Source: Gemmatimonadota bacterium (GTDB lineage Bacteria; Latescibacterota; UBA2968; GCA-2709665). Taken from it: a stretch of DNA of 64,000 nt. The notes under the pieces are model-generated. The model made no database searches. It worked only from the letters and a program-made list of their open reading frames with translations, and was not told the origin of the DNA. The first letter of the stretch is position 1. Each line of letters begins with the position of its first letter. Of the stretch, positions 34,340-43,403 are shown piece by piece. Position numbers and translations under genes: made by a program. The stretch covers positions 62,001-126,000 of the forward strand of contig JAPPFJ010000029.1 of assembly GCA_028877215.1 (NCBI GenBank). The letters run 5' to 3'.

Positions 34340-34560
34340 AAGCGGGTAGACGTAAGCCGGTAGAGGACCACACCCCGCCCCACCACCTGGTGAGACGCAA
34401 GACGTGAGACGGTAGAGATTTCCAGCCTTGTAAGGGTTCTTCTCGTGCCGGAGGCAGAAAGGAAAAACACACCGGGCAAGGATATCGTCTACCGTCTACC
34501 CTCTCACCTCTACCCGCCTTTTGTCTGCCGTCTCACCTCTGCCGTCTCACCGCCTTTTGG
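34340..34560 (+). repeat. dispersed element, family C, copy 1 (3'-truncated)
   Basis: Shares with the copies at 47094 and 56522, and inverted at 39822: a CACCTGGTGAG head, the microrepeat units GTAGACG / CGTCTAC, a middle block GTTCTTCTCGTGCCGGAGGC, and ACCGTCTACCCTCTCACCTC. The GCATTNAGG tail of the other copies is missing here. The DNA from 34177 to 35066 otherwise holds low-complexity repeat sequence and no gene. Confidence 0.75.
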
Positions 34561-34930
34561 CGACCTCTCTCCCCGGCCCTCTCTCCTAAAGGAAAGAGGG
34601 AGAAAGGCTGGATGTAATCTTGACGGTCTGTTATATATACTATGATTGATTGGAAATCGCCGTCCCGCCACGGTTGCAAGCCCCGTACATCATCCCATCA
34701 CCATTTCCCCTTCCTTTAGGAACGGGGGTTAGGGGGTAGGTCCCGCGGGCGTGGGGAATACGGATTCCGATCATGTCGACGTTGTCGCGGCGGGGTCCAC
34801 ACCTGGAGACGCGCAACCGGTGCCTCCATCCCGATGAAGGTACGGGGGTGTCGGTGCGGCGAAAGGCGCCGGCTGCGGTCAGCCAGCCTTGCATTATGGA
34901 TTTCGAAACGGCCTTTTGACACGTGGTCAT

Positions 34931-35008
34931 TGAGCTTGTCGAAATGCCCGTATGGATAGCTGTTTGGCGTTCTTCCCGACCTTCGCCGACCCTTCGACAA
35001 GCTCAGGG
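34931..35008. repeat. REP-like repeat, family A, two inverted units
   Basis: TGAGCTTGTCGAA (34931-34943) and CCCTTCGACAAGCTCAGGG (34990-35008) face each other and could form a large hairpin 50 bp upstream of the ABC-F start. Confidence 0.6.
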
Positions 35009-35066
35009 AGCGGCTCAGGTCGCGGGTGCAGGGCGTTCGAAGTCTTGAATAAAGGGAGGTGAATTG

Positions 35067-36623
35067 ATGCTTCAGGTGCATGACCTGCGCGTATCCTACG
35101 GCGCTGTAACCGTGCTGGACGGTATTTCATTCAGCCTGCACGGCGGCGAGGCGGTCGCGGTCGCAGGCGCAAACGGAAGCGGCAAGACCACGCTGATGAA
35201 ATGCCTTACCGGTGAAATCGCGGATTACGAAGGCGGGGTCGCCCTGGACAGGTCCGTTACGTCAGCCTGCCTGCCCCAGGAGAGCCCGGTGGACTTCGAC
35301 GGTTCTGCGATGGAGCGCGCGCTTTCGTTCGACGCGGAGCTGGTGCGGGTATACAGGGGGATTCAGGCCGGACGCCACGAGTTCTATCAGGACTACTACG
35401 AGTCGGGCGGATTCGTGCTGGAAGACAGAATTCGAGCCTATGCCGCGAATTTCGGCGTGGAACTGGAGCAGCGTTACAGGAGTATGTCACGCGGGCAGCA
35501 GCGGAAAGTCGACATCGCCGGGGTGCTGGCGATGGACGCGGACCTGATGTTGTTCGACGAACCGCTGAACTATCTGGACATCAGGGGCATTACGGCGTTC
35601 GAGGAAGCCATCGGTCTCGCAAAACGACGGGGAAGGGCCATATTGATCGTGAGTCACGACCGGGAGCTGATCGACAACGTCGCGGATCGGACAATCTACC
35701 TGGAGCGGGGGAGCATGTTCTCGGTCCAGGGCGGCTATTCCACGGCCCTGGAACACAAGGAGCGGGACTTTCACGACCGGTCGGAAAGAGCCAGGGCGCT
35801 GAGGAAGAAGATCTCCAGCCTCCAGGAGGCCATGCGCCGGCGAATGGCGTGGGGGGCGAGCCGGGAGAACGAGACGATAGACTCGTCCAGCCGTCGCCTT
35901 GCCGCAAAGGTGACCAGGGGCGGGAAGGTGATGGAGCGACGCCTGGAACGGCACAGGGCCGCATTGGAGGACGAGAAGCCCTGGATCGAAAAGAAAGTCA
36001 GGTTGAATTTCCCGCCCTACGAGGTGGATCGGCGGCTTGTGGCGAGGATGGAGTCGGCGGGCAAGCAGCTGGGCGGCAAGCCGGTTCTCGAGGCGCTGGA
36101 TCTTGTGGTGGAGACCAGAGACCGGATCGCACTGTTGGGGCCGAACGGGGTCGGAAAGACAACGCTTCTGAATGTGATGACGGGGAAACTGCCGCCGGAC
36201 GCGGGGACAGTCTACTGCAATTCAAACGTGAGGGTCGGGTATCTGACGCAGGGTCTGGCCGGATTCTACGACCGGGAGATCTTCCTCGACAATTTCGTCG
36301 ATGACGACTACGGGGAAAGCGAGGTGCGTCAGTACCTCGGCGCGGCGAGGCTGAAGGCCGACAAGGTGGTCCGGCCGGTCCGCACGCTGAGTTACGGCGA
36401 GCGGATGCGCGGCGCCATCGTAAAGATGATTCTGAAACGGATGGAGTTTCTGGTGCTGGACGAGCCCACGACGCACCTGGACATCGAGTCCGTGGAAGTG
36501 CTGGAGGGTCTGCTCGAGTCGTTTCCCGGAGGCTTTGCGGTTGTCAGCCATGACCGGCGATTGATTGCCCGCGTGGCGGATGAAGTCTTTATTTTAGATG
36601 AAGGTCGCATGGAAAAGTTGTAG
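35067..36623 (+). CDS. ABC-F family ATPase
   Basis: A 518-residue protein with two ATP-binding domains and no membrane segments. ABC-F proteins bind the ribosome and can relieve drug or nascent-chain stalling. First domain: Walker A GANGSGKT (35-42), linker MSRGQQRKVDIAGVL (a variant of LSGGQ), Walker B LMLFDEPLNYLD. A charged interdomain linker follows (KKISSLQEAMRRRMAWGASR region, about 245-275). Second domain: Walker A GPNGVGKT, linker LSYGERMRG, Walker B LVLDEPTTHLD. Both linkers lack the canonical SGGQ. It starts at ATG 35067, seven bases after AAAGGGAGGT; an in-frame TTG at 35064 is less likely. A family A hairpin sits just upstream. Confidence 0.88.
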   Translation: MLQVHDLRVSYGAVTVLDGISFSLHGGEAVAVAGANGSGKTTLMKCLTGEIADYEGGVALDRSVTSACLPQESPVDFDGSAMERALSFDAELVRVYRGIQAGRHEFYQDYYESGGFVLEDRIRAYAANFGVELEQRYRSMSRGQQRKVDIAGVLAMDADLMLFDEPLNYLDIRGITAFEEAIGLAKRRGRAILIVSHDRELIDNVADRTIYLERGSMFSVQGGYSTALEHKERDFHDRSERARALRKKISSLQEAMRRRMAWGASRENETIDSSSRRLAAKVTRGGKVMERRLERHRAALEDEKPWIEKKVRLNFPPYEVDRRLVARMESAGKQLGGKPVLEALDLVVETRDRIALLGPNGVGKTTLLNVMTGKLPPDAGTVYCNSNVRVGYLTQGLAGFYDREIFLDNFVDDDYGESEVRQYLGAARLKADKVVRPVRTLSYGERMRGAIVKMILKRMEFLVLDEPTTHLDIESVEVLEGLLESFPGGFAVVSHDRRLIARVADEVFILDEGRMEKL

Positions 36624-36641
36624 AGGTTTGAGTGAAGACAC

Positions 36642-37787
36642 CTATTGAGAACCGGTTTCCCAGAGATAGATGGGTTTGCCCGTATTATCAATATAACCAC
36701 ACGTATGATCTCCCATTACCGGCGCAACGCCGTTGTTGAACGGCCAGCAGGTGTTGAATTGGGGTTCGGCAATGGTGTCGCCGTTTCGATTGATGTATCC
36801 CCATTTGCCGTTTTCCATGACAGCGGCGATGCCTTCGGAATAGTGCTCGACCTGTTCGTAACGAGGCGGCACCGCAAACGCGCCGGATTTGTCGATAAAA
36901 CCGAATCGTTCCCCGATTCGTGCGCCCGCCAGGCCTTCACTGAAGGGGTGGGCTTCGTCGAACTTAAGGGGAATGACGAACTTCCCGGTTTCGTCGATAT
37001 ATCCCTGTTTGTCGCCGATGCCCACGCGCCCGAGACCTTCCACAAAGCCCAGGGCCCTCTCGAATTGGGGCGGGATGATCATCTCCCCTGATTTATTTAT
37101 GTAGCCGAATTTGCCGTCCTTTTTCGCGGCGTACGGCGCGGTGAATTCAAAGGGCGTATGATTCACTTCGGATTCTCCCTTGTGAGAATGTCTTGACGTT
37201 GGGTACGGAATGGCTGCCGGCGATATGGCATCTTCGTCGGGCGTGACCTGGAAATCGGCGAAGTTCTGCTGGAGTCGAGTACGAACCTTGCGTTTGGCTC
37301 TGAGTATGCGCATCGTCAGGGCCTTATACGAAAGGCCGTGGATTTTTTGCAGGTCCGCATACGGGATCTCGTCCAGATAGCGGGATTTAAGCAGGTCGCG
37401 TTCCAGTGCGGGGAGCCTGTCAATTGCGGAAATGGCTCTACCAATCGTCTCATCTCGAATCAGCCGCGTTTCAGCGGACTGTTCGTTGGCGGGTTCCTCC
37501 CGGGTGAGCGGCCGCGCGCCGGGTTGTCTGTTGCGCAGATGGTTCCGGCATTCGTTACGGGCAATCTGACGCAGCCACGCCTCGAAACGCTCAGGCCGTC
37601 TCAGTGAAGCCAGGTTCTGATACGCCTTGAGGAAAACGTCCTGAACGACTTCCCGCGCATCTTCGGGATTTCTCATCCAATAGAGCGATTGGGAGTAAAC
37701 GGACGCCTGGTGCTTACGAATGAGTTGCTCGAGCGCTCGCGAATCACCCGTCAGAATCTGTTGGATCAGGTGCGCGTCATTGTTCAT
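36642..37787 (-). CDS. ECF-type sigma factor fused to C-terminal WG repeats
   Basis: A 381-residue protein joining a sigma-70 family ECF factor to WG (KWG) repeats. Residues 1-95 contain region 2 (YSQSLYWMRNPEDAREVVQDVFLKAYQNL) and about 115-175 region 4 (LPALERDLLKSRYLDEIPYADLQ, LSYKALTMRILRAKRKVRTRL). After a linker there are about five WG repeats, residues 205-378, e.g. GKFGYINKSGEMIIPPQFE, KQGYIDETGKFVIPLKFDEA, RFGFIDKSG, GKWGYINRNGDTI, CGYIDNTGKPIY. WG repeats are beta-rich modules, sometimes extracellular or ligand-binding. No transmembrane segment separates the two halves, so this is not a classic anti-sigma arrangement. ATG 37787 follows AAGGGA. A one-component sensor-sigma is inferred. 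Confidence 0.85.
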   Translation of the reverse strand: MNNDAHLIQQILTGDSRALEQLIRKHQASVYSQSLYWMRNPEDAREVVQDVFLKAYQNLASLRRPERFEAWLRQIARNECRNHLRNRQPGARPLTREEPANEQSAETRLIRDETIGRAISAIDRLPALERDLLKSRYLDEIPYADLQKIHGLSYKALTMRILRAKRKVRTRLQQNFADFQVTPDEDAISPAAIPYPTSRHSHKGESEVNHTPFEFTAPYAAKKDGKFGYINKSGEMIIPPQFERALGFVEGLGRVGIGDKQGYIDETGKFVIPLKFDEAHPFSEGLAGARIGERFGFIDKSGAFAVPPRYEQVEHYSEGIAAVMENGKWGYINRNGDTIAEPQFNTCWPFNNGVAPVMGDHTCGYIDNTGKPIYLWETGSQ

Positions 37788-37954
37788 AGCAGGGTCCCTT
37801 TATAGACTAAGACACGCGAACGAAGTGTTTTCTTCATGCATTATGCCTGAAATATAACGAAACGCCGGATGAATCTTCGTGCCATGCACGTGGATCCCCC
37901 ACCGATTCAGAAAAAACCAACCGAATGACGATTGGATAACCATAACAGGATGCG

Positions 37955-38971
37955 ATGAAAGTCATCTATTCACCGGACCACAAACGCCACGCGCCGCGCG
38001 ATCAGTTCATCGGAGGCGGGCTGAGGCCGAATCCGGAAGTCCCGGCGCGGGCCGAGGCGATTCTTCGCGCGATTCAGGGCAGACACGAAGTGATGCCGCC
38101 GCGGACGTTCTCGATGGATGCCATCCGTGCCGTACACGACGAGGGCTATCTGCGCTTCCTGGAGCACGTCCACGCGGCGTGGGTGGACCGGGGTGAAGGC
38201 GGCGAAACCGGACTGATCCCCGACACGTTCGCGGCGCGCGCGTCGTCCTGCAGGCCCCGCGACCTCGTGCATCAGGCGGGGTACTATGGCTTCGAAACGC
38301 AGACCCCGATACTCGAGCACACCTTCACGGCGGCTCGCGAGGCCGCGTACTGCGCGCTGTCCGGCGCGGCGATGCTGCTGGAGGGTGAAAACTCGGTCTA
38401 CGCGCTCTGCCGGCCGCCCGGGCATCACGCTGCGGGCGACCTATACGGCGGCTACTGCTACCTGAACCACGCCGCCGCCGCAGCGAAATATCTTGGCGCG
38501 GCCGGTCGCGTGGCCGTGCTGGACGTGGACTATCACCACGGGAACGGGACGCAGTCGATCTTCTACGAGTCGGACGCGGTTCTGTTCGCATCCATCCACG
38601 CGGACCCGGACTTCGAGTATCCCTGGTTCAGCGGATACGCGGATGAGTCCGGTACGGGCGTCGGGCTCGGACTGAACGTGAACCTGCCGCTTGCCATCGG
38701 CACGGGCGAAACCCGGTACCTCGAGACCCTGGACCGGGCGCTGAATGAGGTGGACCGGTTCGCGCCTGCCTTCCTGGTGGTTTCGCTGGGTGTGGACGCG
38801 TGCCGGGAAGACCCGCTTGGCAAGTTCGATCTGCCGGTCTCCGCATTCGAGACAATCGGACGTCGAATCGCCCTGGCGGACCTTCCGACGCTGCTGGTGC
38901 AGGAGGGCGGATACGACCTGGACAGCATTGGCGCGTGTGTGCAGAATGTGCTTGATGCATTTGGGCGTTAG
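37955..38971 (+). CDS. histone-deacetylase-family deacetylase (acetylpolyamine amidohydrolase-like)
   Basis: A 338-residue class II HDAC-family enzyme, which removes acetyl groups from acetyl-polyamines or acetyl-lysine with zinc. Active-site blocks: RPPGHHA with H157 and H158, DVDYHHGNGTQ with D190, D192 and H194, and a C-terminal EGGYDL. N-terminal VIYSPDHKRHAPRDQFIGGG fits acetylpolyamine amidohydrolases. The ATG at 37955 has AGGA upstream. It heads a plus-strand run that continues with creatininase at 39068. In bacteria this activity could make free polyamines or deacetylate small molecules; the substrate is not shown by sequence. Confidence 0.85.
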   Translation: MKVIYSPDHKRHAPRDQFIGGGLRPNPEVPARAEAILRAIQGRHEVMPPRTFSMDAIRAVHDEGYLRFLEHVHAAWVDRGEGGETGLIPDTFAARASSCRPRDLVHQAGYYGFETQTPILEHTFTAAREAAYCALSGAAMLLEGENSVYALCRPPGHHAAGDLYGGYCYLNHAAAAAKYLGAAGRVAVLDVDYHHGNGTQSIFYESDAVLFASIHADPDFEYPWFSGYADESGTGVGLGLNVNLPLAIGTGETRYLETLDRALNEVDRFAPAFLVVSLGVDACREDPLGKFDLPVSAFETIGRRIALADLPTLLVQEGGYDLDSIGACVQNVLDAFGR

Positions 38972-39067
38972 GCGTTTATTGTCCGTCCTGACTTTCCAGA
39001 CGGAAGCGGGCAATTCCGGCGGTATCGTGTCGTCGGCTTGCGCGTCCGCAGGCGAAAGGTGGAAGAC

Positions 39068-39814
39068 ATGATTCTCGCTGAAATGACGTCTCCCGAAATC
39101 GATGCCCTGCCGCGGGATATCGTGGTACTGATGCCCGTGGCCTCGTGCGAGCAGCACAGCCTGCATCTGCCCGTGTTTACGGACAGTCTGATCGGCGGCG
39201 AGGTGGCCAGGCGGGTACACGAACGCTGCCCGGACGACGTCCTGGTGCTGCCGGTGCAGTGGCTGGGATATTCCCAGCACCACATTCGATATCCCGGTAC
39301 GGTGAGCGCCGTTTCCGAGACGCACCTGCTCCTGATGATGGACATCGTGGCGTCGATGGTGGGTCACGGGTTCCGGAAGATTCTGATTCAAAACAGCCAC
39401 GGCGGAAACGGCGCGAATGTCTCCGTGCTGCTGCAGCGGTTGATGGAACGGTATCCGGACGGCGACGTGGAGTTCTACTCGCGCTGGGCGTGGGCCTCCG
39501 GCGGTGCATTGGACAAAATACGCCAACTGGGTTCCGGAGGGTCCGGGCACGCGGGCGAAACGGAGACGTCGATGATCCTGGCGATCCGTCCTGAACTCGT
39601 GCGCACGGACAGGCTGGACGCCGATGGCGAGCGGGACGGCATGCGGGTGCCGGGCGTGGCGTCCTACTACCGTTTCGATCAGCGCACGCGGCACGGCGGC
39701 GTCGGCGATCCCACGGTCGCAAGCGCCGAGAACGGCGAGCGTATGCTGGACGCTTCCGCGGATGAGGTGGCGGAGCACGTGCGGCAGATTCGGGCCCTGA
39801 AGCCGTTCGGTTAG
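39068..39814 (+). CDS. creatininase-family amidohydrolase
   Basis: A 248-residue creatininase-family enzyme, which cleaves amide bonds of cyclic or linear small molecules, using zinc or manganese. Family blocks visible: ASCEQHSLHLPVFTDS (E28 and H33 region), HSNHG-type NSHGGNG, and GHAGETETSMILAIRPELV. The ATG at 39068 follows AAAGGTGGA; a preceding ATG at 39038 would add ten residues with no family match. Family members include creatininase, formylamidases and mycofactocin MftE; here the neighbour is a deacetylase, which suggests amide catabolism. The downstream stop is followed by an inverted copy of the dispersed family C element. Confidence 0.82.
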   Translation: MILAEMTSPEIDALPRDIVVLMPVASCEQHSLHLPVFTDSLIGGEVARRVHERCPDDVLVLPVQWLGYSQHHIRYPGTVSAVSETHLLLMMDIVASMVGHGFRKILIQNSHGGNGANVSVLLQRLMERYPDGDVEFYSRWAWASGGALDKIRQLGSGGSGHAGETETSMILAIRPELVRTDRLDADGERDGMRVPGVASYYRFDQRTRHGGVGDPTVASAENGERMLDASADEVAEHVRQIRALKPFG

Positions 39815-39821
39815 CGCCACT

Positions 39822-40036
39822 TTGAAGAAAGATCACCGTTAAATTGGCCACAAAAACCCTGAATGCGGGTAGAGGGTAGAGGGAAGACGGAAGACCAAAA
39901 GCGGGTAGACGGGAGCCGGTAGACGGTAGAAGAATAACTGCCCGGTATGTCATTCCTCATTGCCTTCGGCACGAACAGAATCCTCACGAGGCAGGCAATC
40001 TCTCCCCTCTCCCGTCTTACGTCTCACCCGGTGGTC
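39822..40036 (-). repeat. dispersed element, family C, copy 2 (inverted orientation)
   Basis: Its reverse complement carries GTGAGACGTAAGACGGGAGA, the GTTCGTGCCGAAGGCAATGA block, the ACCGGGCA junction, TCTACCGTCTACC microrepeats, and the tail GCATTCAGGGTTTTTGTGGCC, all also present at 47094 and 56522. It fills the gap between the creatininase and aldolase genes. Confidence 0.8.
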
Positions 40037-40198
40037 GGGCGGCGGGGGGAGAGGTTCCGAACATATCCAGTGACCTGACGTATCCTGAAAATCCGTCGTG
40101 AAGTTTTCAGAACGAAAACCGATTTGGGACAGGTGTGGCGGCAAGTGTACGCGATCAAGTGAAATCGGCAGTTTGGAAAGACACGCGGAGGTAAACGT

Positions 40199-40990
40199 AT
40201 GCGGAAAAATCGACTGAGTGAGTTGTTGAAGGCGGACAAGCCGAGTATTGGGACCCACGTACACAGCCCCTGGCCGACGGTTATGGAACTCGTGGGGCTT
40301 ACCGGAATGTACGATTATGTGGAATACGTGTCGGAATACGCGCCTTACGACCTGCATACGTTCGAAAACCTCGCCAGGGCGATCGAACTCTACGATATGT
40401 CCTCCATGATCAAGGTGGAACAGGAGCCGAGGTCGCACCTGGCGTCGCGGGCGATCGGCGCGGGCATCCAGAACGTGCTGTTCGCCGACGTGCGGAACGT
40501 CTCCGACGCCCGCGAGTGCGTCAACGCGGTGCGCGCCGAAACGCCGAAGACGGGCGGCCAGCACGGAGCGAGCATGCGCCGGAACATGGGGTTCGGGATG
40601 GCCGGCGGCCTGCCGGAGTTCGTCGATGCCATGGAAGACGTCGTCATTGCCGTCATGATCGAAAAAGCGCCGGCGGTGGAGAATCTGGAGGCGATCCTCG
40701 CCGTGGGCGGCCTGGATATGGTACAATTCGGCCCGGGGGACTTTTCGATGAGTATCGGCCATCCGGGCGAATACGGAAACGAGAGAGTCAAAGAGGCGGA
40801 GAAGTTCGTCATCGAGACGTCATTGAAAATGGGCGTTGCGCCGCGGGCGGAGATCAGCGCGCCGGACCAGGCCAGGCGCTATCTGGATATGGGCGTGAAA
40901 CACTTCTGTATCGGAACGGACGTCAGCATTCTGATGGACTGGTTCCGCGCAAATGGTGAGGAAATGCGGCGGGTGCTGGAAGGCGCGTGA
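40199..40990 (+). CDS. HpcH/HpaI-family class II aldolase
   Basis: A 263-residue aldolase of the HpcH/HpaI/citrate-lyase-beta-like fold, which cleaves 2-keto-3-deoxy or 4-hydroxy-2-oxo acids to pyruvate and an aldehyde using Mg or Mn. The start GTNNNG-containing N-terminus reads SIGTHVHSPWPTVMELVGL; metal-site regions include VSEYAPYDLHTFENLARAIEL, IGAGIQNVLFADVRNV, MIEKAPAVENLEAILAV and GPGDFSMSIG. The ATG at 40199 is preceded by GGAGG at 40187-40191, a strong site. The gene is next to a mannonate-dehydratase-like gene; together they suggest hexuronate or hexonate breakdown by a 2-keto-3-deoxy intermediate. Confidence 0.85.
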   Translation: MRKNRLSELLKADKPSIGTHVHSPWPTVMELVGLTGMYDYVEYVSEYAPYDLHTFENLARAIELYDMSSMIKVEQEPRSHLASRAIGAGIQNVLFADVRNVSDARECVNAVRAETPKTGGQHGASMRRNMGFGMAGGLPEFVDAMEDVVIAVMIEKAPAVENLEAILAVGGLDMVQFGPGDFSMSIGHPGEYGNERVKEAEKFVIETSLKMGVAPRAEISAPDQARRYLDMGVKHFCIGTDVSILMDWFRANGEEMRRVLEGA

Positions 40991-41072
40991 AGTCGGGGAC
41001 GGCGCGGTTGGCAGAACGCATTCAACGGGTCCGCAGTCGTTGCGTTGCGGGCCGGAGGGAGGCGAATTACTG

Positions 41073-42128
41073 ATGGCAGCGGAATCAACCAATAACGGCA
41101 GGTCGGACCCTCACGGTCTCTGGGACACGGACAATCCCCGCATGCACGTGGGCACGCAGCGGTTCGACACAACGGACGAGCATCTGGGGTTTCTCGCGCG
41201 CCACGGCGTGAACAGTATGGCCGCGAACGATATCACCTTCCACCCCGACCGGGGCTGGGATGCGGAGGAACTCGCGGCGAAACGCGAAAAGTGCGCGGGT
41301 TTCGGCGTGGACCTGGAAATGGTGGCGCTGCCCCTCCATCAGTTCAACGACGACGGCGGATCGGTGCCTAACTACATGCTGGGGAACTGGATGAAGGGAG
41401 AGAAGGAGATCGATCGCGTATGCAGGATGGTGAGGGCCACGGGCGAGGCCGGCATTCCCGCCATCAAGTATTTCCTGTGCGAAATGGAGAACCAGCGGAC
41501 GGAGAGCGTTCCGCCGGGCCGAGGAGGCGTCCGGTATTCCACTTGGGACCTCTCGAAGGCAGATGCCGATACGCCGCGATACGACAAACCCGTTACCGCC
41601 GAAGAGAACTGGGAGCGGGTGACTTTTTTCCTGGAACGGGTGATTCCTGTTGCGGAGGAGTGCAAGGTCCGCATGGCCTGCCATCCCTGCGACCCATGGC
41701 TGCCGCCGGGGTACAAGGGCGTGGATCGCGTCCTGGGCGGGGCGGAGGGTTTCAAGCGGTTTATCGAAATCTGTCCCAGTCCCTATCACGGCCTGAATCT
41801 CTGCCTGGGCTGCATGGCTGAGAGCGTGGAGGATCCCGCCACGGAGGTTCCGGATATCATCCGCTATTTCGGGGAACGGAAGAAGATCCACCTGATCCAC
41901 TATCGGAATATCTTCGGCGGCCGCAACAAGTTCCAGGAAGTCTGGCCCGACGAAGGCGATATGAATATGTACACGCTGATGCAGGCGCTGAAAGACGTCG
42001 GATACCCGCACATGGTCGTGCCGGACCACGCCCCGGGCCACAGCGCGCCGGGGAGTTTCGAACAGGCGTTTGCCTTCCAGTTCGGCTATATCAAGGCGAT
42101 GATGCAGGCGGTGCTTTCCGCCGGGTGA
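41073..42128 (+). CDS. mannonate dehydratase-like (UxuA-related) TIM-barrel protein
   Basis: A 351-residue protein resembling the UxuA/mannonate dehydratase and xylose-isomerase-like TIM-barrel superfamily. Visible blocks: NDITFHPDRGWDAEELAAKREKC, VRMACHPCDPW, IHLIHYRNIFGG, WPDEGDMNMYTLMQALKDVGYP and VPDHAPGHS near the C-terminus, where metal and substrate residues lie. The ATG at 41073 follows GGAGGGAGG, so the longer frame starting at 40953 inside the aldolase gene is not used. UxuA converts D-mannonate to 2-keto-3-deoxygluconate in hexuronate catabolism; here an aldolase upstream could split that product. Exact substrate not proven. Confidence 0.75.
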   Translation: MAAESTNNGRSDPHGLWDTDNPRMHVGTQRFDTTDEHLGFLARHGVNSMAANDITFHPDRGWDAEELAAKREKCAGFGVDLEMVALPLHQFNDDGGSVPNYMLGNWMKGEKEIDRVCRMVRATGEAGIPAIKYFLCEMENQRTESVPPGRGGVRYSTWDLSKADADTPRYDKPVTAEENWERVTFFLERVIPVAEECKVRMACHPCDPWLPPGYKGVDRVLGGAEGFKRFIEICPSPYHGLNLCLGCMAESVEDPATEVPDIIRYFGERKKIHLIHYRNIFGGRNKFQEVWPDEGDMNMYTLMQALKDVGYPHMVVPDHAPGHSAPGSFEQAFAFQFGYIKAMMQAVLSAG

Positions 42129-42237
42129 GGGATTGCACATATCGGCGAATCTGACCGCCAGATCCGAAACGCCCGCCAAAGCGGGCGTAAAAAAACGATC
42201 GTCGTTCCCTCGAGGTCCGAGCGGCTACGGAGTAGTG

Positions 42238-42591
42238 ATGTCGTTTAATACGAGCTTATTTGATCGGGCGCTTAAAGAGCGAAGAGAGAAGCGAAGCCGC
42301 GAGAGAAAGGAATGCCTGGATACGGTAACGGCGACCCTCATCCGTGTCCGGAGTCAATACGACATTCGCGAGGCTTATGTAACGGGTTCGCTTATCGTTG
42401 AGTATCGATGGAATGAGGATTCCGACGTCGACGTGGCTTTCGGCGGATGTTCAGGATCAGTCCTCGACGTCATGAAAGCGCTGGAAGATGCCACCGGAAA
42501 GGTTGTGGATGTCATCGATCTGGACACGCATCCATATCCGGACACGGTCCGGGACAGTGGATTGACGGTTTATGGATCAAGCCGGGTGTAG
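42238..42591 (+). CDS. small nucleotidyltransferase-fold (MNT-like) protein
   Basis: A 117-residue protein of the nucleotidyltransferase superfamily. The defining motif GSLIVEYRWNEDSDVDVAF holds G-S and two Asps (D-x-D) in the expected G-S-x(10-12)-D-x-D spacing. It has no partner HEPN gene nearby, unlike typical MNT/HEPN toxin-antitoxin loci. The ATG at 42238 is preceded by CGGAGTAG. Likely an AMP or nucleotide transferase of unknown target. It sits between the catabolic genes and an SDR, so it may be an insertion. Confidence 0.65.
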   Translation: MSFNTSLFDRALKERREKRSRERKECLDTVTATLIRVRSQYDIREAYVTGSLIVEYRWNEDSDVDVAFGGCSGSVLDVMKALEDATGKVVDVIDLDTHPYPDTVRDSGLTVYGSSRV

Positions 42592-42611
42592 CTTGTCGTA
42601 TGGAGGGTGGG

Positions 42612-43403
42612 GTGAATCTGTTTTCCCTGGAACGACGCGTCGCGCTGGTGACGGGCGCGGGCAGGGGGATCGGCCAGGGCGTCGCGAAGGGTCTTGCGGC
42701 CCACGGCGCCAGGTGCGTCTGCGCGGCCAGGACCCGTTCTCAACTGGACGAAACGGTGGCAGCCATACGGGCGGCGGGCGGCGACGCGCTGGCCGTGGAA
42801 ATGGATATGGCAGACCTGGACGCCGTCAGGCGGGGGGTGGAAACGACCCTCGCTCAATATGGGCAACTCGACATTCTGGTGAACAATGCGGGAATGAATA
42901 TCCGAGAGCCGCTGGAACAAGTCAACGAGGAACACTACGACCGGATCATGGACGTCAATCTGAAAGGTCTCTTTTTCCTGACCCGGATGGCCGCCGAACA
43001 TATGATCCCGCGGAAGCAGGGCAAGATCATCAACATCGGCTCCCTGACCACCGGAATCGCCCTGCACGGCGTGTCGGTCTATACGGCAACCAAGGGCGCC
43101 GTCGGACAGTTGACGAAGGCGCAGGCCCTGGAACTGGGCCCGCACAATATCCAGGTGAACGCGATCTGCCCCGGTTTCATCCTCACACCGCTCACGGAAA
43201 AGCTGTGGTCCGACCCGACGATGCGCGCGTGGGGCGAGGGCCGGACTCCGGCCGGGCGGCTGGGCGTACCGGAAGACCTGGTGGGAACCGCCGTGTTTCT
43301 GGCATCCGCGGCTTCGGATTACGTAGCCGGCCAGCACATCTACGTGGACGGCGGCTTCATGGCCGGCGAGAAGTGGCCGCTGCCGACTAGGAAGTTGTCT
43401 TAA
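42612..43403 (+). CDS. short-chain dehydrogenase/reductase
   Basis: A 263-residue NAD(P)-dependent SDR. Motifs: TGAGRGIG (14-21), NNAGMN, and the catalytic Ser...Y157-x-x-x-K161 set (GSLTTGIALHGVSVYTATKG). C-terminal AAGQHIYVDGGF-like region reads YVAGQHIYVDGGFMAG. The preferred start is the GTG at 42612 after GGAGGGTGG; the ATG at 42600 is an alternative whose first codons form that ribosome site. It could oxidise a sugar acid or polyol in the neighbouring pathway. Its final four codons and stop are supplied by the left arm of a MITE-like element at 43391. Confidence 0.85.
   Translation: MNLFSLERRVALVTGAGRGIGQGVAKGLAAHGARCVCAARTRSQLDETVAAIRAAGGDALAVEMDMADLDAVRRGVETTLAQYGQLDILVNNAGMNIREPLEQVNEEHYDRIMDVNLKGLFFLTRMAAEHMIPRKQGKIINIGSLTTGIALHGVSVYTATKGAVGQLTKAQALELGPHNIQVNAICPGFILTPLTEKLWSDPTMRAWGEGRTPAGRLGVPEDLVGTAVFLASAASDYVAGQHIYVDGGFMAGEKWPLPTRKLS

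Noticed and set aside
34340-34560. Possible CRISPR array
   Set aside because: The short GTAGACG/CGTCTAC units have no regular spacers of constant length and recur as a dispersed element; no cas genes.
38441-39820. 459-codon minus-strand frame across the deacetylase and creatininase genes
   Set aside because: Covers two convincing plus-strand genes; composition typical of GC-rich antisense.
42238-42591. MNT/HEPN toxin-antitoxin locus
   Set aside because: The nucleotidyltransferase-like protein is present but no HEPN partner is adjacent.
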